DNA from: Halomonas sp. HL-48 | Lineage (GTDB): Bacteria > Pseudomonadota > Gammaproteobacteria > Pseudomonadales > Halomonadaceae | Direction: 5' to 3' | Assembly: GCF_001314875.1 (NCBI RefSeq) | Contig: NZ_LJZS01000012.1 | Location: 1-64,000, forward strand | DNA: 64,000 nt | The notes under the pieces: model-generated | The model's database searches: none | What the model saw: only the letters and a program-made list of their open reading frames with translations | Told to the model about the DNA's origin: nothing | Translations under genes and position numbers: made by a program | Shown: positions 39,784-50,351 of the stretch, piece by piece | Position numbering within the stretch: the stretch's first letter is position 1 | Layout: each line of letters begins with the position of its first letter

Positions 39784-42700
39784 TCATTGCTGATCGAAAA
39801 TGGTTGGGTTGCCGGAGCGACTGAACGTGTAAATCAGATCAACCGCCTGACTGGTACCGGAAACCGCCTGTACATACAGATTTCGCCAAAGCGTATAGCG
39901 TAACGTTAGTTCCGCAATCGGCGAGAAAATTCCCACCCCGTAGCTGATGCGCAAGTCATCGGTCAACTGGCCGCTGACCGCCACCTGGCTATCATCGCCT
40001 GAGCCAGCGGTATCAAGCGCAAGGTCGTCGACGCCGAAAGCCTCGCCAATCGACCCGACCGCTCCGCCGGTGCGCCCCAGGGACATGCCGATCAGCGCCG
40101 TGGTGAGCGCGCTGTCAACACCGCCCCCTGAGTCATCCGGCGCACGACCGCGCAATACATAGGAAAGCGCACGGGATTCGTCCATTGCTGGCTCAGAAAA
40201 AATCGAGATATTGGGCTGTTCCGCGTTGCCGGTTACTCGCAGGCCGGCAATCACATCGTCTTCCGTCACCTCCGGATTGCGGATCGCTTCAAAATCCAGC
40301 ACGGGCAAACCGGGCGGTCCACTGAACAACAGCTGCCCACGGCGAATGACAAGGTCCTGGCCAAACGCCTGGAAGCGGCCGTCGACCAGATTGACCTCGC
40401 CAAACAGCTGCAACGAGCCACTATCCTGGCGGATCTCCAGAGTGCCGCCCAGGCCTGATTCCAGGCCATAGGCTTCAATCCGCATGTCGCGGCCCAATGT
40501 GAGCGTAATCAGCACGTCCAGTTCCATGCCGCTATTGGCCAGTTCATCCGCGGCGCTGGGCTCGTCATCGCCCCGCTCCGCCGCGCGGCGGGCCTCGCGC
40601 TCCGCCTCCCGGTCATCGCGCTCGGTAATGATGACTTCATCCGAGCTCGGTGATACAGCCGAAGCAGGCAGATTGCCTACTTCAAGCCGGGACCAGGGCA
40701 GATCAACGTTACCACGCACTTGTAGACGCTCAGGGGTAACCCGAATGCGAATATCCGGTGCGGCTTCCAAACGCCCGAATTCGGGCAGCACCACCAGGAT
40801 GGGAGACTGAGTGCCGTCGAGATCGACCCCTACGCGCCAGTCTTCGTCGGCGGGCCAGTAAGCATCGCCGTCAATGTTGAGTCGCCCGCGCTCGGCGTCC
40901 AGGAACCCTCCGATAGTGCCTTCCTCGCCGTCGAACGTCACGTTGACCTCGCCGTCCTGTATATCGACAGGAATATCGGGGCCGTTGACCTGGATGCCCA
41001 GTAGCGACAGCTCACCCTGCAGGTCGGGCTGGCGGGTGGTGCCGGCAATATCGACCCGCCCATCCAGGTCGCCTGAAAGCTCTTCGAGGGCCACCACCAT
41101 GGAACGGTACGGAGCCAGCGAGACCTCGTCGGCGACCAGCGAGCCGGAAAGCTCGCCGGCGCCGAGGGGATCATTCACCGACACGGCCAACTCGACGTTA
41201 CCGGCTTCCTCAAGCGATAACACCACGTCGCCATCCGCCTGGTCCTGGTTGGCCGTTACCTGGGTATCCAGTGAAATACGTGGCAGCTCGACGGGCTGGC
41301 CGTAATCATTTATCGCTGTGACGCCAAGCTCGCCCAGCACTTCAACGTCCGCCTGCCAGCGCTGGCCGCCCTGGCTCCACTGAGCCGCCAGGTCGGCCGT
41401 GGTATCGCCTTCCACCTGCCATTCTTCCGGCAGCCAGGGTTCCAGCGCTTCGATAGGAATATCGCGTACGCTAAGTGCCGTTTGCCCTCGATCCGGCGAG
41501 GCCACCGTTGGCTCATCGGCACATAGCCGACCGCCCTGCTCACGGCGCAGACAGAAAGGCGATAGCCTGGCCTCGCTGCTGGCCAGGTCGTAGTTGATAT
41601 CGAGGGGCTCCTCGAGACGAATGTCACCCGCCTGGGCGTCGATTTCCAGGGGCGTCAGCCGCGCACGATAGCGCTGAGCGGCTTGGTCGAACTGGCCGTT
41701 GAGGCTCAGCAAGGCGCGCTCCATGATGCCGTTTGGCTGGCCTTCCGCGTTGATATCCAACTGGTGCGAGGACAGCCGACCGTCGAGAGTCAGATTCGCC
41801 GTTGCAAGGGATTGCCCACCCGCCTCGAGATTTTCCATCGCCAAGGCGACGTCGAGCCGTGGGTCGTCAAGACCCGACACATTGGCGGTCAGGCGTAACT
41901 GCTCGACGCGGTTTTGGGCAAAGCGCAGCGCATCGGCGTTGAGCGTTGCCTGGAGCTGAGGCTGTTCAAGGCTGCCACGGGCTTGGATATCGCCCGTTAT
42001 GGTGCCGGCAAGTTCCGGAGACAGCGATTGCAATTCGCGCATGTCGATGTTGGCGTCGACCGACAGATCATCGGGGTGCACCGAGCCGCTGGCCGACAGG
42101 CGATTTTCCCCCTGACGAAAGCGCAACCGTTCAATATTGGCTTGCAGGTCGCTGTTGGCGTCGAAGGCGGCCTCCAACTGCAGCGGATAATCACGCAGCT
42201 CCCCATCCAGCGTCAGGCTGGGGACGTCCAACTGCCAGCGGTCTTCCTGCTGGCGCAGGTTGAAAGCCAGCTCACCGTCAATATCGCCTTCCAACTGACC
42301 ATTAAACAGAGCAGGATCGAACTGCTCGAGAGCCACCTGGGCATCCACCGTCAGCGGCGCTGACCAGTCCACCCGACCTTCACTGGTCAGCCGGCTGTCG
42401 CCTGCTGCTAGCGTCAACGGCTGCCAGTTGAAATGCTCGGTATCGCCCTGGCCGCTCACCGCAATGTCAGTGTCAGGGATGCCCGGCCCCTGAGCACTCA
42501 AGCCAAGCTGTGCTTCATAGGCGTCGAGGTTGCCACTGACCTGGAGGTCGATATTGTCAATGATAAAGGCGTCATCGTCGGCGGTCTCTCGGGCGTCATC
42601 TTCCAGGGTGGCATTGGCAGCGGGTAGCGGCCACGCGACCTGGTCACTTTGCAGATTAAGCTGGAACGGCAGCTCTGGGGCCAGCGCATCGACTTGCCCT

Positions 42701-43836
42701 TCCAGGGCTGCATTGACCGCGCCTTCCGCTTCGAGGCGCGCTGTCAGATCACTGAGCGAGCCCGAGAGGTCCAAGCTCAAGGCTTGGCCACTCAGTGCCG
42801 GTAGCGGCTCGTCCAGAAAAAGCTCGGTGTCGGCACGCAGCGCCAATGGGTAGTCGTCCCGCAACGCCACATTACCTGCCAGGCTGAAGGTGGCGTCGGG
42901 GGACGCCAGCTCAAGATGGTCAATCCGCACATCGCTTCCCTGCGTTTCCACCCCTAGGCTGAGTCGCTCGACGACATAGCTGAAACGACCGGCGACTTCG
43001 ATGTCGTTGACCGTCAGCGTGGCAAGACGGATGTCTACCGGCAGCTGGATTTCGGGCAGCTCAATGGGTGAGCGTTCAGCGGCAACCTCGCTTGAAGACG
43101 CATCGTCAGGCGGTGCCGCAGGCGGGTTTTGTAGCGCGATCGAGGCGTCAATCGCCGCTGCACTGATGCCGTCAGCATCGTCAGATGGCGCCAGGCGTGC
43201 CCCTTCGGAAGGCGGCAGGTAAAAATGGGGATTTTCCAGATGGGTCGCGGCAATATCCACACGCCCAGCGCTGGCTTCCAGGGACGAGCGGAACGAGGCC
43301 CAGGAGAAGCGACTGCCATCGGGAAGGTGAAGCGTGACATCGTCAAGCACCAACTCGCGCAAGGCGACTGGAAAGGGAAAGTTAATCGCCATGGGGCCGC
43401 CGGCCGTATCAGAGTCGGCCGGCGGCGCTTCATCGGCGCTGCCGCCGCCACTTGGCAGGCGGATATCAGCCCCCTTTACGCGCAGCGTGTCCAGGCAGAG
43501 TTCGCCTGATAAAACGCAGTCGTCTGCCCAGGCGAGCTCCAGGTGGTCGATGCGCACTTCGGCACCGCCCGCGTCGAGCCGGAAGCCGCTCAGTTGAAAT
43601 TCATCGAGCAGTCCGCCTTGATGGTCCTCGACCACGAACCAGCCACGATCCTGACCCTGAGAGAGTAATACGCCCGTTCCCCATGGTGATAGCGCAACCC
43701 CCAGCAACAGAACCACTGCGCCAATCAACCACAGCGGAAAGACGATAAAGAAGCGCAGCGCACTCCACATCAGCAACCACAGGCGATAGCGACGTGATAA
43801 CGCGCGGCGACCGGTCGCGGGCTTTGCTTGAGGCAC
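39784..43836 (-). CDS. tamB: Translocation and assembly module subunit TamB
   Basis: 1350 residues. An N-terminal membrane anchor (about 23-48) precedes a very long beta-rich AsmA-like/TamB groove and the C-terminal DUF490/TamB domain (about 1000-1350), ending [17 protein letters not shown]. TamB bridges the inner membrane to TamA in the outer membrane and is involved in lipid transport and outer-membrane protein assembly. Two acidic, low-complexity inserts (about 135-150 and 1085-1115) are present, as expected in a halophile. Nine bp after tamA. Confidence 0.94.
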   Translation of the reverse strand: MPQAKPATGRRALSRRYRLWLLMWSALRFFIVFPLWLIGAVVLLLGVALSPWGTGVLLSQGQDRGWFVVEDHQGGLLDEFQLSGFRLDAGGAEVRIDHLELAWADDCVLSGELCLDTLRVKGADIRLPSGGGSADEAPPADSDTAGGPMAINFPFPVALRELVLDDVTLHLPDGSRFSWASFRSSLEASAGRVDIAATHLENPHFYLPPSEGARLAPSDDADGISAAAIDASIALQNPPAAPPDDASSSEVAAERSPIELPEIQLPVDIRLATLTVNDIEVAGRFSYVVERLSLGVETQGSDVRIDHLELASPDATFSLAGNVALRDDYPLALRADTELFLDEPLPALSGQALSLDLSGSLSDLTARLEAEGAVNAALEGQVDALAPELPFQLNLQSDQVAWPLPAANATLEDDARETADDDAFIIDNIDLQVSGNLDAYEAQLGLSAQGPGIPDTDIAVSGQGDTEHFNWQPLTLAAGDSRLTSEGRVDWSAPLTVDAQVALEQFDPALFNGQLEGDIDGELAFNLRQQEDRWQLDVPSLTLDGELRDYPLQLEAAFDANSDLQANIERLRFRQGENRLSASGSVHPDDLSVDANIDMRELQSLSPELAGTITGDIQARGSLEQPQLQATLNADALRFAQNRVEQLRLTANVSGLDDPRLDVALAMENLEAGGQSLATANLTLDGRLSSHQLDINAEGQPNGIMERALLSLNGQFDQAAQRYRARLTPLEIDAQAGDIRLEEPLDINYDLASSEARLSPFCLRREQGGRLCADEPTVASPDRGQTALSVRDIPIEALEPWLPEEWQVEGDTTADLAAQWSQGGQRWQADVEVLGELGVTAINDYGQPVELPRISLDTQVTANQDQADGDVVLSLEEAGNVELAVSVNDPLGAGELSGSLVADEVSLAPYRSMVVALEELSGDLDGRVDIAGTTRQPDLQGELSLLGIQVNGPDIPVDIQDGEVNVTFDGEEGTIGGFLDAERGRLNIDGDAYWPADEDWRVGVDLDGTQSPILVVLPEFGRLEAAPDIRIRVTPERLQVRGNVDLPWSRLEVGNLPASAVSPSSDEVIITERDDREAEREARRAAERGDDEPSAADELANSGMELDVLITLTLGRDMRIEAYGLESGLGGTLEIRQDSGSLQLFGEVNLVDGRFQAFGQDLVIRRGQLLFSGPPGLPVLDFEAIRNPEVTEDDVIAGLRVTGNAEQPNISIFSEPAMDESRALSYVLRGRAPDDSGGGVDSALTTALIGMSLGRTGGAVGSIGEAFGVDDLALDTAGSGDDSQVAVSGQLTDDLRISYGVGIFSPIAELTLRYTLWRNLYVQAVSGTSQAVDLIYTFSRSGNPTIFDQQ

Positions 43837-43845
43837 ATCGCTCTC

Positions 43846-45702
43846 CTAGAATTCGGGTCCAATCGAAAAATGCAGTCGCCAGTTATCGTCGGCATCGTCA
43901 AACGGATGCGCGATATCGAAGCGAATAGGGCCAACCGGCGATATCCACCTGACCCCTAAACCGGCGCTTTTTTTCAGGCCACTTGGCCCCCAGTTGTCGA
44001 AAGCATCCCCGGCATCGACAAAGGTGGCGCCCCACCAGTCACCGGTAACGCGACGCTGGTATTCGAGGCTGGAGGTGAGTTTCTGCTGGCCGCCGCGCAG
44101 CTTGCCCTGATCGTTGCGGGGGGAAAGGCCTTCGTAGGAGTAACCGCGTACGCTACGATCGCCGCCGACAAAGAAGCGCAGCGACGGCGGCAGTTTGTCG
44201 AAATCGCTGGTTTCAATGGCCCCTACACTGACGCGTGCCAAAAAGCGGTTGTCGTCGCCGTAGGAACGAATCCATTCGGTATCACCGGTAACACGCAAGA
44301 ACTGCGCATCAGAGCCCCAGGCCGTATCGGAATACTCGACCGAGAACTGCTGACGATCCCCCCACAGGGGGAAGCGCTGCGGTCGCGTGCGCGTCCGGGA
44401 CCACTGGACACCGGGATAAAATAGCCACACCTGGTCAGCCTCGCCGCCCTGGGTGAAATCTTCATAGGTGGTGCGGAAATACAGCGACTGCTCCCAGTCG
44501 TTGTCGAATTCCCAGCGCCTGGCGATTTCGACGGTGCCCTCGAGCGAGTCGGTATCGCTGTCATCGATATTGCGAATACCGTACTGCAGGCGATAGCTAT
44601 CGCGCAGTGGGTCGTCGAGCGGCATGTCATAAACGCCAGTAAAGCGTTGTTCCGGTGCGGACAAGTAGAGGTCGTGGTCGAGACTGTGGCCATACTGATT
44701 GATCCAGGGCTGATCCCAACCGAAGCGCAAGCGAGGCCCGACGTCAGTGGCAAAACCCACGCCCACTTCGAATTGATGCCGGTTGGCAGGCTCTACATTG
44801 ACGTCGATGGGCAGCGCGGTATCGTCGTCACGACTCACGCTCAAGGCGCTGGAAAGCGCGGCACTGCTGACTCGAGGACGCTCGGGCTGTGACGCGGTAG
44901 CCGATGTCCACCAGGGGTCGCCGCCGCCGGTCGGTGAGATGGTCAGCTCTTGTGCGGTTTCCAGGCGTGGCGTTACCGAAACCGAACTGAACCAGCCGGT
45001 CTCGGCGAGTCGCTGATTATAGCGGGCCAGGGATTCCGCCAGATAAGGGTCACCCACATCAAAGGTGCGCATACGCTGAAGGCGTTCGGGCTGGATATGA
45101 CTGCCGGTGATCAGGGTTTCGCCAAATTGATAGCGTGGCCCGCTGTCGAACTTCATGTAAAGCCGAGCACTCTGCTGGTAGGGGCGCACTTCCATCCGGC
45201 GATCGGTGAAACCCCAGTCAAAGTACCCTCGTTCAATTGCCAGCCCGGAAAATTCACCTCGCAGCCGATCCCAGGGCGCATGTCGCAAGCTATCGCCCTC
45301 TTTTAGCGGGAAGCGATCAAGGGCGTCCACAAAGGGATCATCTTCAGCGGCGTCACCCAGAATATTAATGTCCAGGGTTTCAATGGTCACCTGAGGGCCA
45401 GCTTCAATGGTAAGCCGGGGCCTGCCTTCATCAGGCAAGTCGATCTCGATATCCGGCTCGTAGTAGCCATAGACACGCATGGCCGCCTGGGTCCGTTGAC
45501 GGATTTCTCCCTCCAGGCGGCTATCGGTATATTCGTCTTCTTCGATGTTCTGCAGGTAGGCGCGAATATTGCGCGCTACTTCTTGGTCAACCCCGTCGAG
45601 GTCGGCGCTCAGCGCCCAAACCGATGGCGCCGCCATCCATAGCGGCCACATCATTACGTGGGTAATGACCGATGCTGAAAGCCATTGCCGTTGTCGTCCC
45701 AT
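43846..45702 (-). CDS. tamA: Translocation and assembly module subunit TamA (Omp85 family)
   Basis: 618 residues: signal peptide (about 1-31), three POTRA domains (about 32-265) and an outer-membrane barrel with the Omp85 motif GGDRSVRGYSYEGL and C-terminal phenylalanine (SIGPEF). An insertion of about 45 residues rich in Ser, Pro and Asp (about 250-300) lies between the POTRA region and the barrel. TamA partners TamB, encoded next. Confidence 0.94.
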   Translation of the reverse strand: MGRQRQWLSASVITHVMMWPLWMAAPSVWALSADLDGVDQEVARNIRAYLQNIEEDEYTDSRLEGEIRQRTQAAMRVYGYYEPDIEIDLPDEGRPRLTIEAGPQVTIETLDINILGDAAEDDPFVDALDRFPLKEGDSLRHAPWDRLRGEFSGLAIERGYFDWGFTDRRMEVRPYQQSARLYMKFDSGPRYQFGETLITGSHIQPERLQRMRTFDVGDPYLAESLARYNQRLAETGWFSSVSVTPRLETAQELTISPTGGGDPWWTSATASQPERPRVSSAALSSALSVSRDDDTALPIDVNVEPANRHQFEVGVGFATDVGPRLRFGWDQPWINQYGHSLDHDLYLSAPEQRFTGVYDMPLDDPLRDSYRLQYGIRNIDDSDTDSLEGTVEIARRWEFDNDWEQSLYFRTTYEDFTQGGEADQVWLFYPGVQWSRTRTRPQRFPLWGDRQQFSVEYSDTAWGSDAQFLRVTGDTEWIRSYGDDNRFLARVSVGAIETSDFDKLPPSLRFFVGGDRSVRGYSYEGLSPRNDQGKLRGGQQKLTSSLEYQRRVTGDWWGATFVDAGDAFDNWGPSGLKKSAGLGVRWISPVGPIRFDIAHPFDDADDNWRLHFSIGPEF

Positions 45703-45755
45703 ACATTTTTCCTAACCTAATCATCGGCATGTTGCCCTTCAGCCCCGGGCGTCAG

Positions 45756-46589
45756 TCAGCGCAGCATTTCAAGCTGTGCGCTGAACGCTAGCTGAGCCTG
45801 GCGAACCTGGCGTACATCATTTTCAATTTCCCTGAAACGCTCCAACCACTCGTCTTCGAGATTTTCAAGCGCTTCAGCGTCAGTCGCTTCGTTTCCGTTG
45901 TCTTCAAGCGCGCCAAGCGCTTCATCAAAACGCGCCCATTGTGCCTGCTGCTCTTCGTTTCGGGATTCGAAGCGCTGATCAATATCGTCAGCCAGCGTGG
46001 CCACCGAATCCTCAAGGGCTTCGATCTGCTCGCGGTTCTGCGCCTCGACATGGGCAATTTCTTCCTCCAATGAAGCACGTCCCGAAGTGCCTGCCTGCTC
46101 TAATGCATCCAGAGATGTGTGGATGGCGGCCAGTTGACTGTCGCGCAGCGCCGCACGTTCACGCATCTGATCCAGCCTATCGATCAAGGGATTGACCGTA
46201 TCATTAGCGGCATTGCGCTCATTTTCGGTCAGCAGCTCGTACAGCTCGTTGCGCGTATCGGTCAAGTCAACGGCCAGCTGTTCCTGCTCTTGGAATAGCG
46301 TGCTCATTTGAGCTTGGACAAAGGTTAACGTATCTTGTACATCACTGTCACCCGTGTCCAGGCGTGCATGCATGTTGGATACTTCACCGCTGACGCGCTG
46401 AATTTCACCCAGGAGCCTTTCACGCTCCCAATAGAGGCCGACAGTCGCTGCCGCCAAAAGGCTTATTAGCAGCAACATACATAGCCACAGCGGCCAAAGC
46501 GTCGGGCCTTTGCGGTACTTGACATGCTGGGATGCGATGCTCTGATCGGCATCCGGCACAATGCGCGAAGACGGGGCTTTATCGGACAT
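45756..46589 (-). CDS. Single-pass membrane protein with periplasmic coiled coil, unknown function
   Basis: 277 residues. Cytoplasmic tail 1-30, membrane segment about 31-53, then an acidic coiled coil (about 55-275) rich in Glu, Gln, Leu and Ala. No enzymatic motif or family is recognised. It is encoded 9 bp after the ugd-like gene and 53 bp before tamA, so it is likely co-expressed with them. A structural or tethering role in the envelope is possible but only a guess. Confidence 0.8.
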   Translation of the reverse strand: MSDKAPSSRIVPDADQSIASQHVKYRKGPTLWPLWLCMLLLISLLAAATVGLYWERERLLGEIQRVSGEVSNMHARLDTGDSDVQDTLTFVQAQMSTLFQEQEQLAVDLTDTRNELYELLTENERNAANDTVNPLIDRLDQMRERAALRDSQLAAIHTSLDALEQAGTSGRASLEEEIAHVEAQNREQIEALEDSVATLADDIDQRFESRNEEQQAQWARFDEALGALEDNGNEATDAEALENLEDEWLERFREIENDVRQVRQAQLAFSAQLEMLR

Positions 46590-46598
46590 GCGATTTCC

Positions 46599-47891
46599 TC
46601 ACAACGATGTTGGATCGGCGCGCCGACCTATTCCTCTATACTGTAACCCACAGCTGGCAACAAAATCAGGGTCATAGATATTACGACCATCCAGAATCAA
46701 CTTATCGCTTAGCTGACTGGCGAGCCGCTGCCAATCGGGATTCCAATAGGTTTTCCACTCCGTGACCAACATCAGTGCATTGGCATTCTCGCAGGCAGCG
46801 TAGGGATTATCGACAAACGTGTCCAAGTCGTCGCGTGCCCCCACGGCGGCGCTTAATGCAGGCGTGGCGGCCGGGTCGTGAAGCTTGACGTGGACCCCCT
46901 GCGCCCACAGCGCGTTGAGCAAGGTGAGCACAGGGGCGTGATCGATGCGTGCCGTGCCGGGCTTGAAAGCAGCCCCCCAGATGGCAATCGTCTTGCCTTC
47001 CAGAGCCCCGCCATAGTGAGACCATAGCTTGCGAAAGAGGGTCTCTTTCTTCTGTTCATTGATGTCCAGCACATGCTCAAGCAAGGCAGACTGGCGGCCG
47101 CTGGCGACCTGTACGTCGGCCAGACGCATCAAGTCCCGGGAAAAACTCGGCCCGCCAAAGCCACAGCCTGGATACAGGTATTCATAACCGATACGGGAAT
47201 CGGCGCCCATCCCCTGGCGCACGTGCTCCACATCAACACCCAGGGTGTCCGCCAGCCCGGCAATTTCGTTCATATAGCTGATACGCGTCGCCAACATGCC
47301 GTTGATTGCCAGCTTGGTAAGCTCGGCAGCCCGCTGGGGCATCACCTGGAAGGCATCCCGGCGGCGATTGAACGCTCTTAATAACTCCCTGAGCTTGTGC
47401 TCGGCGCGCAGGTCATCGCAGCCCAGCAGCCAGCGGGTTGGGCGAGTGAAAGACTCCCAGGCTCGCCCTTCCTCCAACGTGTCAGGCAGCGCAACGCTCA
47501 GCTCGTGTTCGCCCAAGAGGTGCTGCAAGCGCTCGGTATCACCGACCGGGAAGGTCGAGTTATTGACCAGCACGCTGTCTGGCTGCCGCGTGAGCCGTGG
47601 GTCCTGCAACAAGCCCGCGGCCGACTCGCGCTGTGACGGCGAGAGTGCCAACCAGACCACATCGAAGACGGCACTGTCGTCGAGCTCGCGGATGATCTCC
47701 AGCGCGCCGCTATCGAATGCTTCCTGTATCTGCGCGAGCAGTTGAGGCTCGCGGCGTAGCCAGCTCTCCTCCACCAGTGTGGACCATGGCGTCTCATCAT
47801 GGGGTAGCCATTTGACACGATGGCCCACCGAGGACAGCGCCGCGGCAGCGGTAGCGGTGCTTAATTCACTGCCGTACACAAGCACCCGCAT
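46599..47891 (-). CDS. UDP-glucose dehydrogenase homologue lacking the catalytic cysteine
   Basis: 430 residues, UDP-glucose/GDP-mannose dehydrogenase family by overall layout: LTKLAINGMLATRISYMNEIA with the conserved Lys193 and Asn197, SRIGYEYLYPGCGFGG and WGAAFKPGTARIDHAP. Two key sites are changed. The nucleophile motif, normally GGSCFPKD or similar, reads GGPSFSRD, putting Ser249 at the catalytic Cys position. The NAD loop, normally GTGYVGL, reads YGSELSTAT. It may be a divergent enzyme or a pseudoenzyme. It begins 3 bp after galU ends, which makes its UDP-glucose for the presumed substrate. Confidence 0.82.
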   Translation of the reverse strand: MRVLVYGSELSTATAAAALSSVGHRVKWLPHDETPWSTLVEESWLRREPQLLAQIQEAFDSGALEIIRELDDSAVFDVVWLALSPSQRESAAGLLQDPRLTRQPDSVLVNNSTFPVGDTERLQHLLGEHELSVALPDTLEEGRAWESFTRPTRWLLGCDDLRAEHKLRELLRAFNRRRDAFQVMPQRAAELTKLAINGMLATRISYMNEIAGLADTLGVDVEHVRQGMGADSRIGYEYLYPGCGFGGPSFSRDLMRLADVQVASGRQSALLEHVLDINEQKKETLFRKLWSHYGGALEGKTIAIWGAAFKPGTARIDHAPVLTLLNALWAQGVHVKLHDPAATPALSAAVGARDDLDTFVDNPYAACENANALMLVTEWKTYWNPDWQRLASQLSDKLILDGRNIYDPDFVASCGLQYRGIGRRADPTSL

Positions 47892-47894
47892 GGC

Positions 47895-48782
47895 TTACGC
47901 TCCCAGGTGGTAGCGCGCAAGCAGCGCTTTGAAATCGCCACCCAATTCTGGGTGACGGCACGCATAGGCCAGAGTGGCCTCGAGATAGCCAAGCGGCTGA
48001 CCGCAATCATAGGTGGTGCCGCGCATGCGGTAGGCCTGGACACCCTGTTGCTCGCGCAGCGACTCGATGGCGTCGGTGAGCTGGATTTCCCCCCCTGCCC
48101 CGGGCGGTGTCTTTTCAAGAATGGGGAAGATCGCCCCTGGCAAGGCATAACGGCCAATGACCGCTAGATTGGAAGGCGCCTGGTCGCGCGGTGGTTTTTC
48201 GACCATGCCTACCAGGTCAGCGGAGCTTGACGGTGCTGGAGCCTCACCGGCCGGCGCGACAATGCCGTATTTTTCCACCTGGGCCCAATCGACCTCTTCC
48301 ACCATCAGCTGCGCGGTGGCGTGCTGGTCGTAAGCCTCGAGCATGCCGGCAAGATCGCTGCGCGGGGTATCGCTGTTGTCTACCAGCACGTCCGGCAGCA
48401 GCACTGCAAAGGGTTCATCACCGATGATGGGGCGAGCACAAAGAATCGCATGCCCCAACCCCAGCGGTTCGCCCTGGCGTATACTGATGATATTGACGTC
48501 CTCGGGCACCATGGAGCGAAGCGACGCAAGCAGATCGTGCTTGCCCTTGGCCTCAAGGCTCGCCTCGAGTTCGGCGTGGGTATCAAAGTGGTTTTCAATC
48601 GCCCCCTTGTTGCTGCTGGTCACGAACACGATATCGCGGATACCCGCCGCAATCGCCTCCTCGACCACGTACTGAATCACCGGGCGATCCACAATGGTGA
48701 TCATTTCCTTGGGAATCGCTTTGGAAGCGGGTAGACAGCGGGTACCGAACCCCGCCACAGGCAGCACAGCCTTACGAATCAT
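47895..48782 (-). CDS. galU: UTP--glucose-1-phosphate uridylyltransferase
   Basis: 295 residues. The nucleotidyltransferase signature GFGTRCLPASKAIPKEMI (11-28), QGEPLGLGHAILCA and LLPDVLVDN are those of GalU. It makes UDP-glucose for envelope glycans and glycolipids. First gene of the run galU / ugd-like / coiled-coil protein / tamA / tamB / msrA, divergent from ubiG. Confidence 0.95.
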   Translation of the reverse strand: MIRKAVLPVAGFGTRCLPASKAIPKEMITIVDRPVIQYVVEEAIAAGIRDIVFVTSSNKGAIENHFDTHAELEASLEAKGKHDLLASLRSMVPEDVNIISIRQGEPLGLGHAILCARPIIGDEPFAVLLPDVLVDNSDTPRSDLAGMLEAYDQHATAQLMVEEVDWAQVEKYGIVAPAGEAPAPSSSADLVGMVEKPPRDQAPSNLAVIGRYALPGAIFPILEKTPPGAGGEIQLTDAIESLREQQGVQAYRMRGTTYDCGQPLGYLEATLAYACRHPELGGDFKALLARYHLGA

Positions 48783-48928
48783 AAGAGGTCCTTTTCATGC
48801 GTTCCGGCTCAGGAGTGGTTAGAATGCCCATCATACTGAACGCGCGACGGGTTTCCAGTTCGCCGTTACACTGCAAGTCGTCGGCCGCGCGTAGCGCCCT
48901 ACTTGCTCACTGTTGATGGAGTCAAAAC

Positions 48929-49672
48929 ATGTCAGCGACATCTCAGGATAGCACTGCTCACCAATACCAAGGCAATGTTGATAATGCCGAAGTCGCGAAA
49001 TTTGAAGCACTTGCCAGCCGCTGGTGGGACCCACAAAGTGAGTTTAAGCCACTTCACGACATTAATCCCCTGCGGCTCGACTTTATCGATGCCAGGACAG
49101 GCTTGGCCGGCAAAAAAGTGCTGGATGTAGGCTGTGGCGGCGGTATCTTGAGCGAGGCGATGGCGCATCGGGGTGCCGACGTGACCGGTATTGACCTGGG
49201 CGAGTCGCCGCTGGGCGTTGCCCGCCTGCACGCCCAGGAGCAGGGCGTGGCGGTTGAGTATCGCCACATCAGCGTCGAGGCGTTGGCAGAAGAGCAGCCT
49301 GGCCACTACGATGTGGTGACCTGTATGGAAATGCTGGAACACGTCCCCGATCCGGCGTCGGTGGTGCGTGCCTGCGCAGCTTTGGTGCGTCAGGGTGGCT
49401 TTGTGTTTTTCTCGACGCTCAATCGCACGCCCAAGGCATACGCCTTTGCCATTCTGGGCGCCGAGTACGTGCTCAAATTATTACCGCGCGGCACCCATGA
49501 CTACGCCAAGTTTATCCGTCCGTCTGAAATGGCGAGCTGGAACCGGCGTAGCGGCCTGGAAGTCCGCGAGCAGATCGGCCTAACCTACAACCCTATCACG
49601 CGCCATTATCGCCTTACAGAGAACGATGTGTCGGTTAATTACATGATGTACTGCCGTAAGGTCCAAGCATAA
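48929..49672 (+). CDS. ubiG: Ubiquinone biosynthesis O-methyltransferase
   Basis: 247 residues, SAM-dependent methyltransferase. Motif I is [16 protein letters not shown]; the UbiG-specific [19 protein letters not shown] and NPLRLDFI precede it, and the C-terminal [14 protein letters not shown] is typical. It performs both O-methylations of ubiquinone synthesis. GGAG lies 7 nt before the ATG. Its stop codon directly abuts the mupP start. Confidence 0.96.
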   Translation: MSATSQDSTAHQYQGNVDNAEVAKFEALASRWWDPQSEFKPLHDINPLRLDFIDARTGLAGKKVLDVGCGGGILSEAMAHRGADVTGIDLGESPLGVARLHAQEQGVAVEYRHISVEALAEEQPGHYDVVTCMEMLEHVPDPASVVRACAALVRQGGFVFFSTLNRTPKAYAFAILGAEYVLKLLPRGTHDYAKFIRPSEMASWNRRSGLEVREQIGLTYNPITRHYRLTENDVSVNYMMYCRKVQA

Positions 49673-50341
49673 ATGTCAGTTCATTCAACGCCCAGGGCGG
49701 TGCTTTTTGACCTCGACGGTACGCTGGTGGATACCGCCCCCGACCTGGCCGTGGCGACCAATGCGTTACGCCAACATCACGGGCTGGCGCCGCTGCCGTA
49801 TCCGACGATACGTGCCCAGGTTTCCAACGGGGGCAATGCACTGGTCAGCTTGGCCTTGGGCAATGACTTGAGCGACATTCACCAGGCCCAGGCCCGGCAG
49901 TACCTGCTGGATGCTTATGAAGGGGCGGTTGCGGTTCACAGTCGAGTGTTTTCTCCGCTCGACGAATGGCTCGCCGCCTGGCAGCGACACCAACGCCCCT
50001 GGGGAATCGTTACCAACAAGCCGCGACGCTACACCACACCGCTGATCGACGCCCTCTCGCTGACGCCAGGCGCCCTGCTGTGTGCCGACGACCTGGCCGC
50101 CAAGAAGCCCGACCCCATGCCCTTGCTGGAGGCCGCGTTCCGCCTGGGCGTCGACCCTCGGGACTGTTGGTACGTGGGAGACCATCTCAGGGACATGCAG
50201 GCCGCTAGAGCCGCCGGCATGACGGCGGTAGCGGTTGGCTATGGGTATATTGCCGAAGGTGACGATTATCACCAGTGGCCGGCGCATCATTGGTATGCTC
50301 AGTGCGCGTCACTGGTCGATGCCTTACCGGCCGTGGGCTAA
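49673..50341 (+). CDS. mupP: N-acetylmuramic acid 6-phosphate phosphatase MupP (HAD family)
   Basis: 222 residues, HAD phosphatase with motif I FDLDGTLVDT, motif II in IVTNKP, and AKKPDP plus YVGDHLRDMQAA for motifs III and IV. The family is commonly labelled phosphoglycolate phosphatase, but the position directly after ubiG and next to a YciK-type gene is that of mupP in Pseudomonas, which acts in peptidoglycan recycling. Function by context; Gph remains the alternative. Confidence 0.85.
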   Translation: MSVHSTPRAVLFDLDGTLVDTAPDLAVATNALRQHHGLAPLPYPTIRAQVSNGGNALVSLALGNDLSDIHQAQARQYLLDAYEGAVAVHSRVFSPLDEWLAAWQRHQRPWGIVTNKPRRYTTPLIDALSLTPGALLCADDLAAKKPDPMPLLEAAFRLGVDPRDCWYVGDHLRDMQAARAAGMTAVAVGYGYIAEGDDYHQWPAHHWYAQCASLVDALPAVG

Positions 50342-50351
50342 TCGCCACCTG

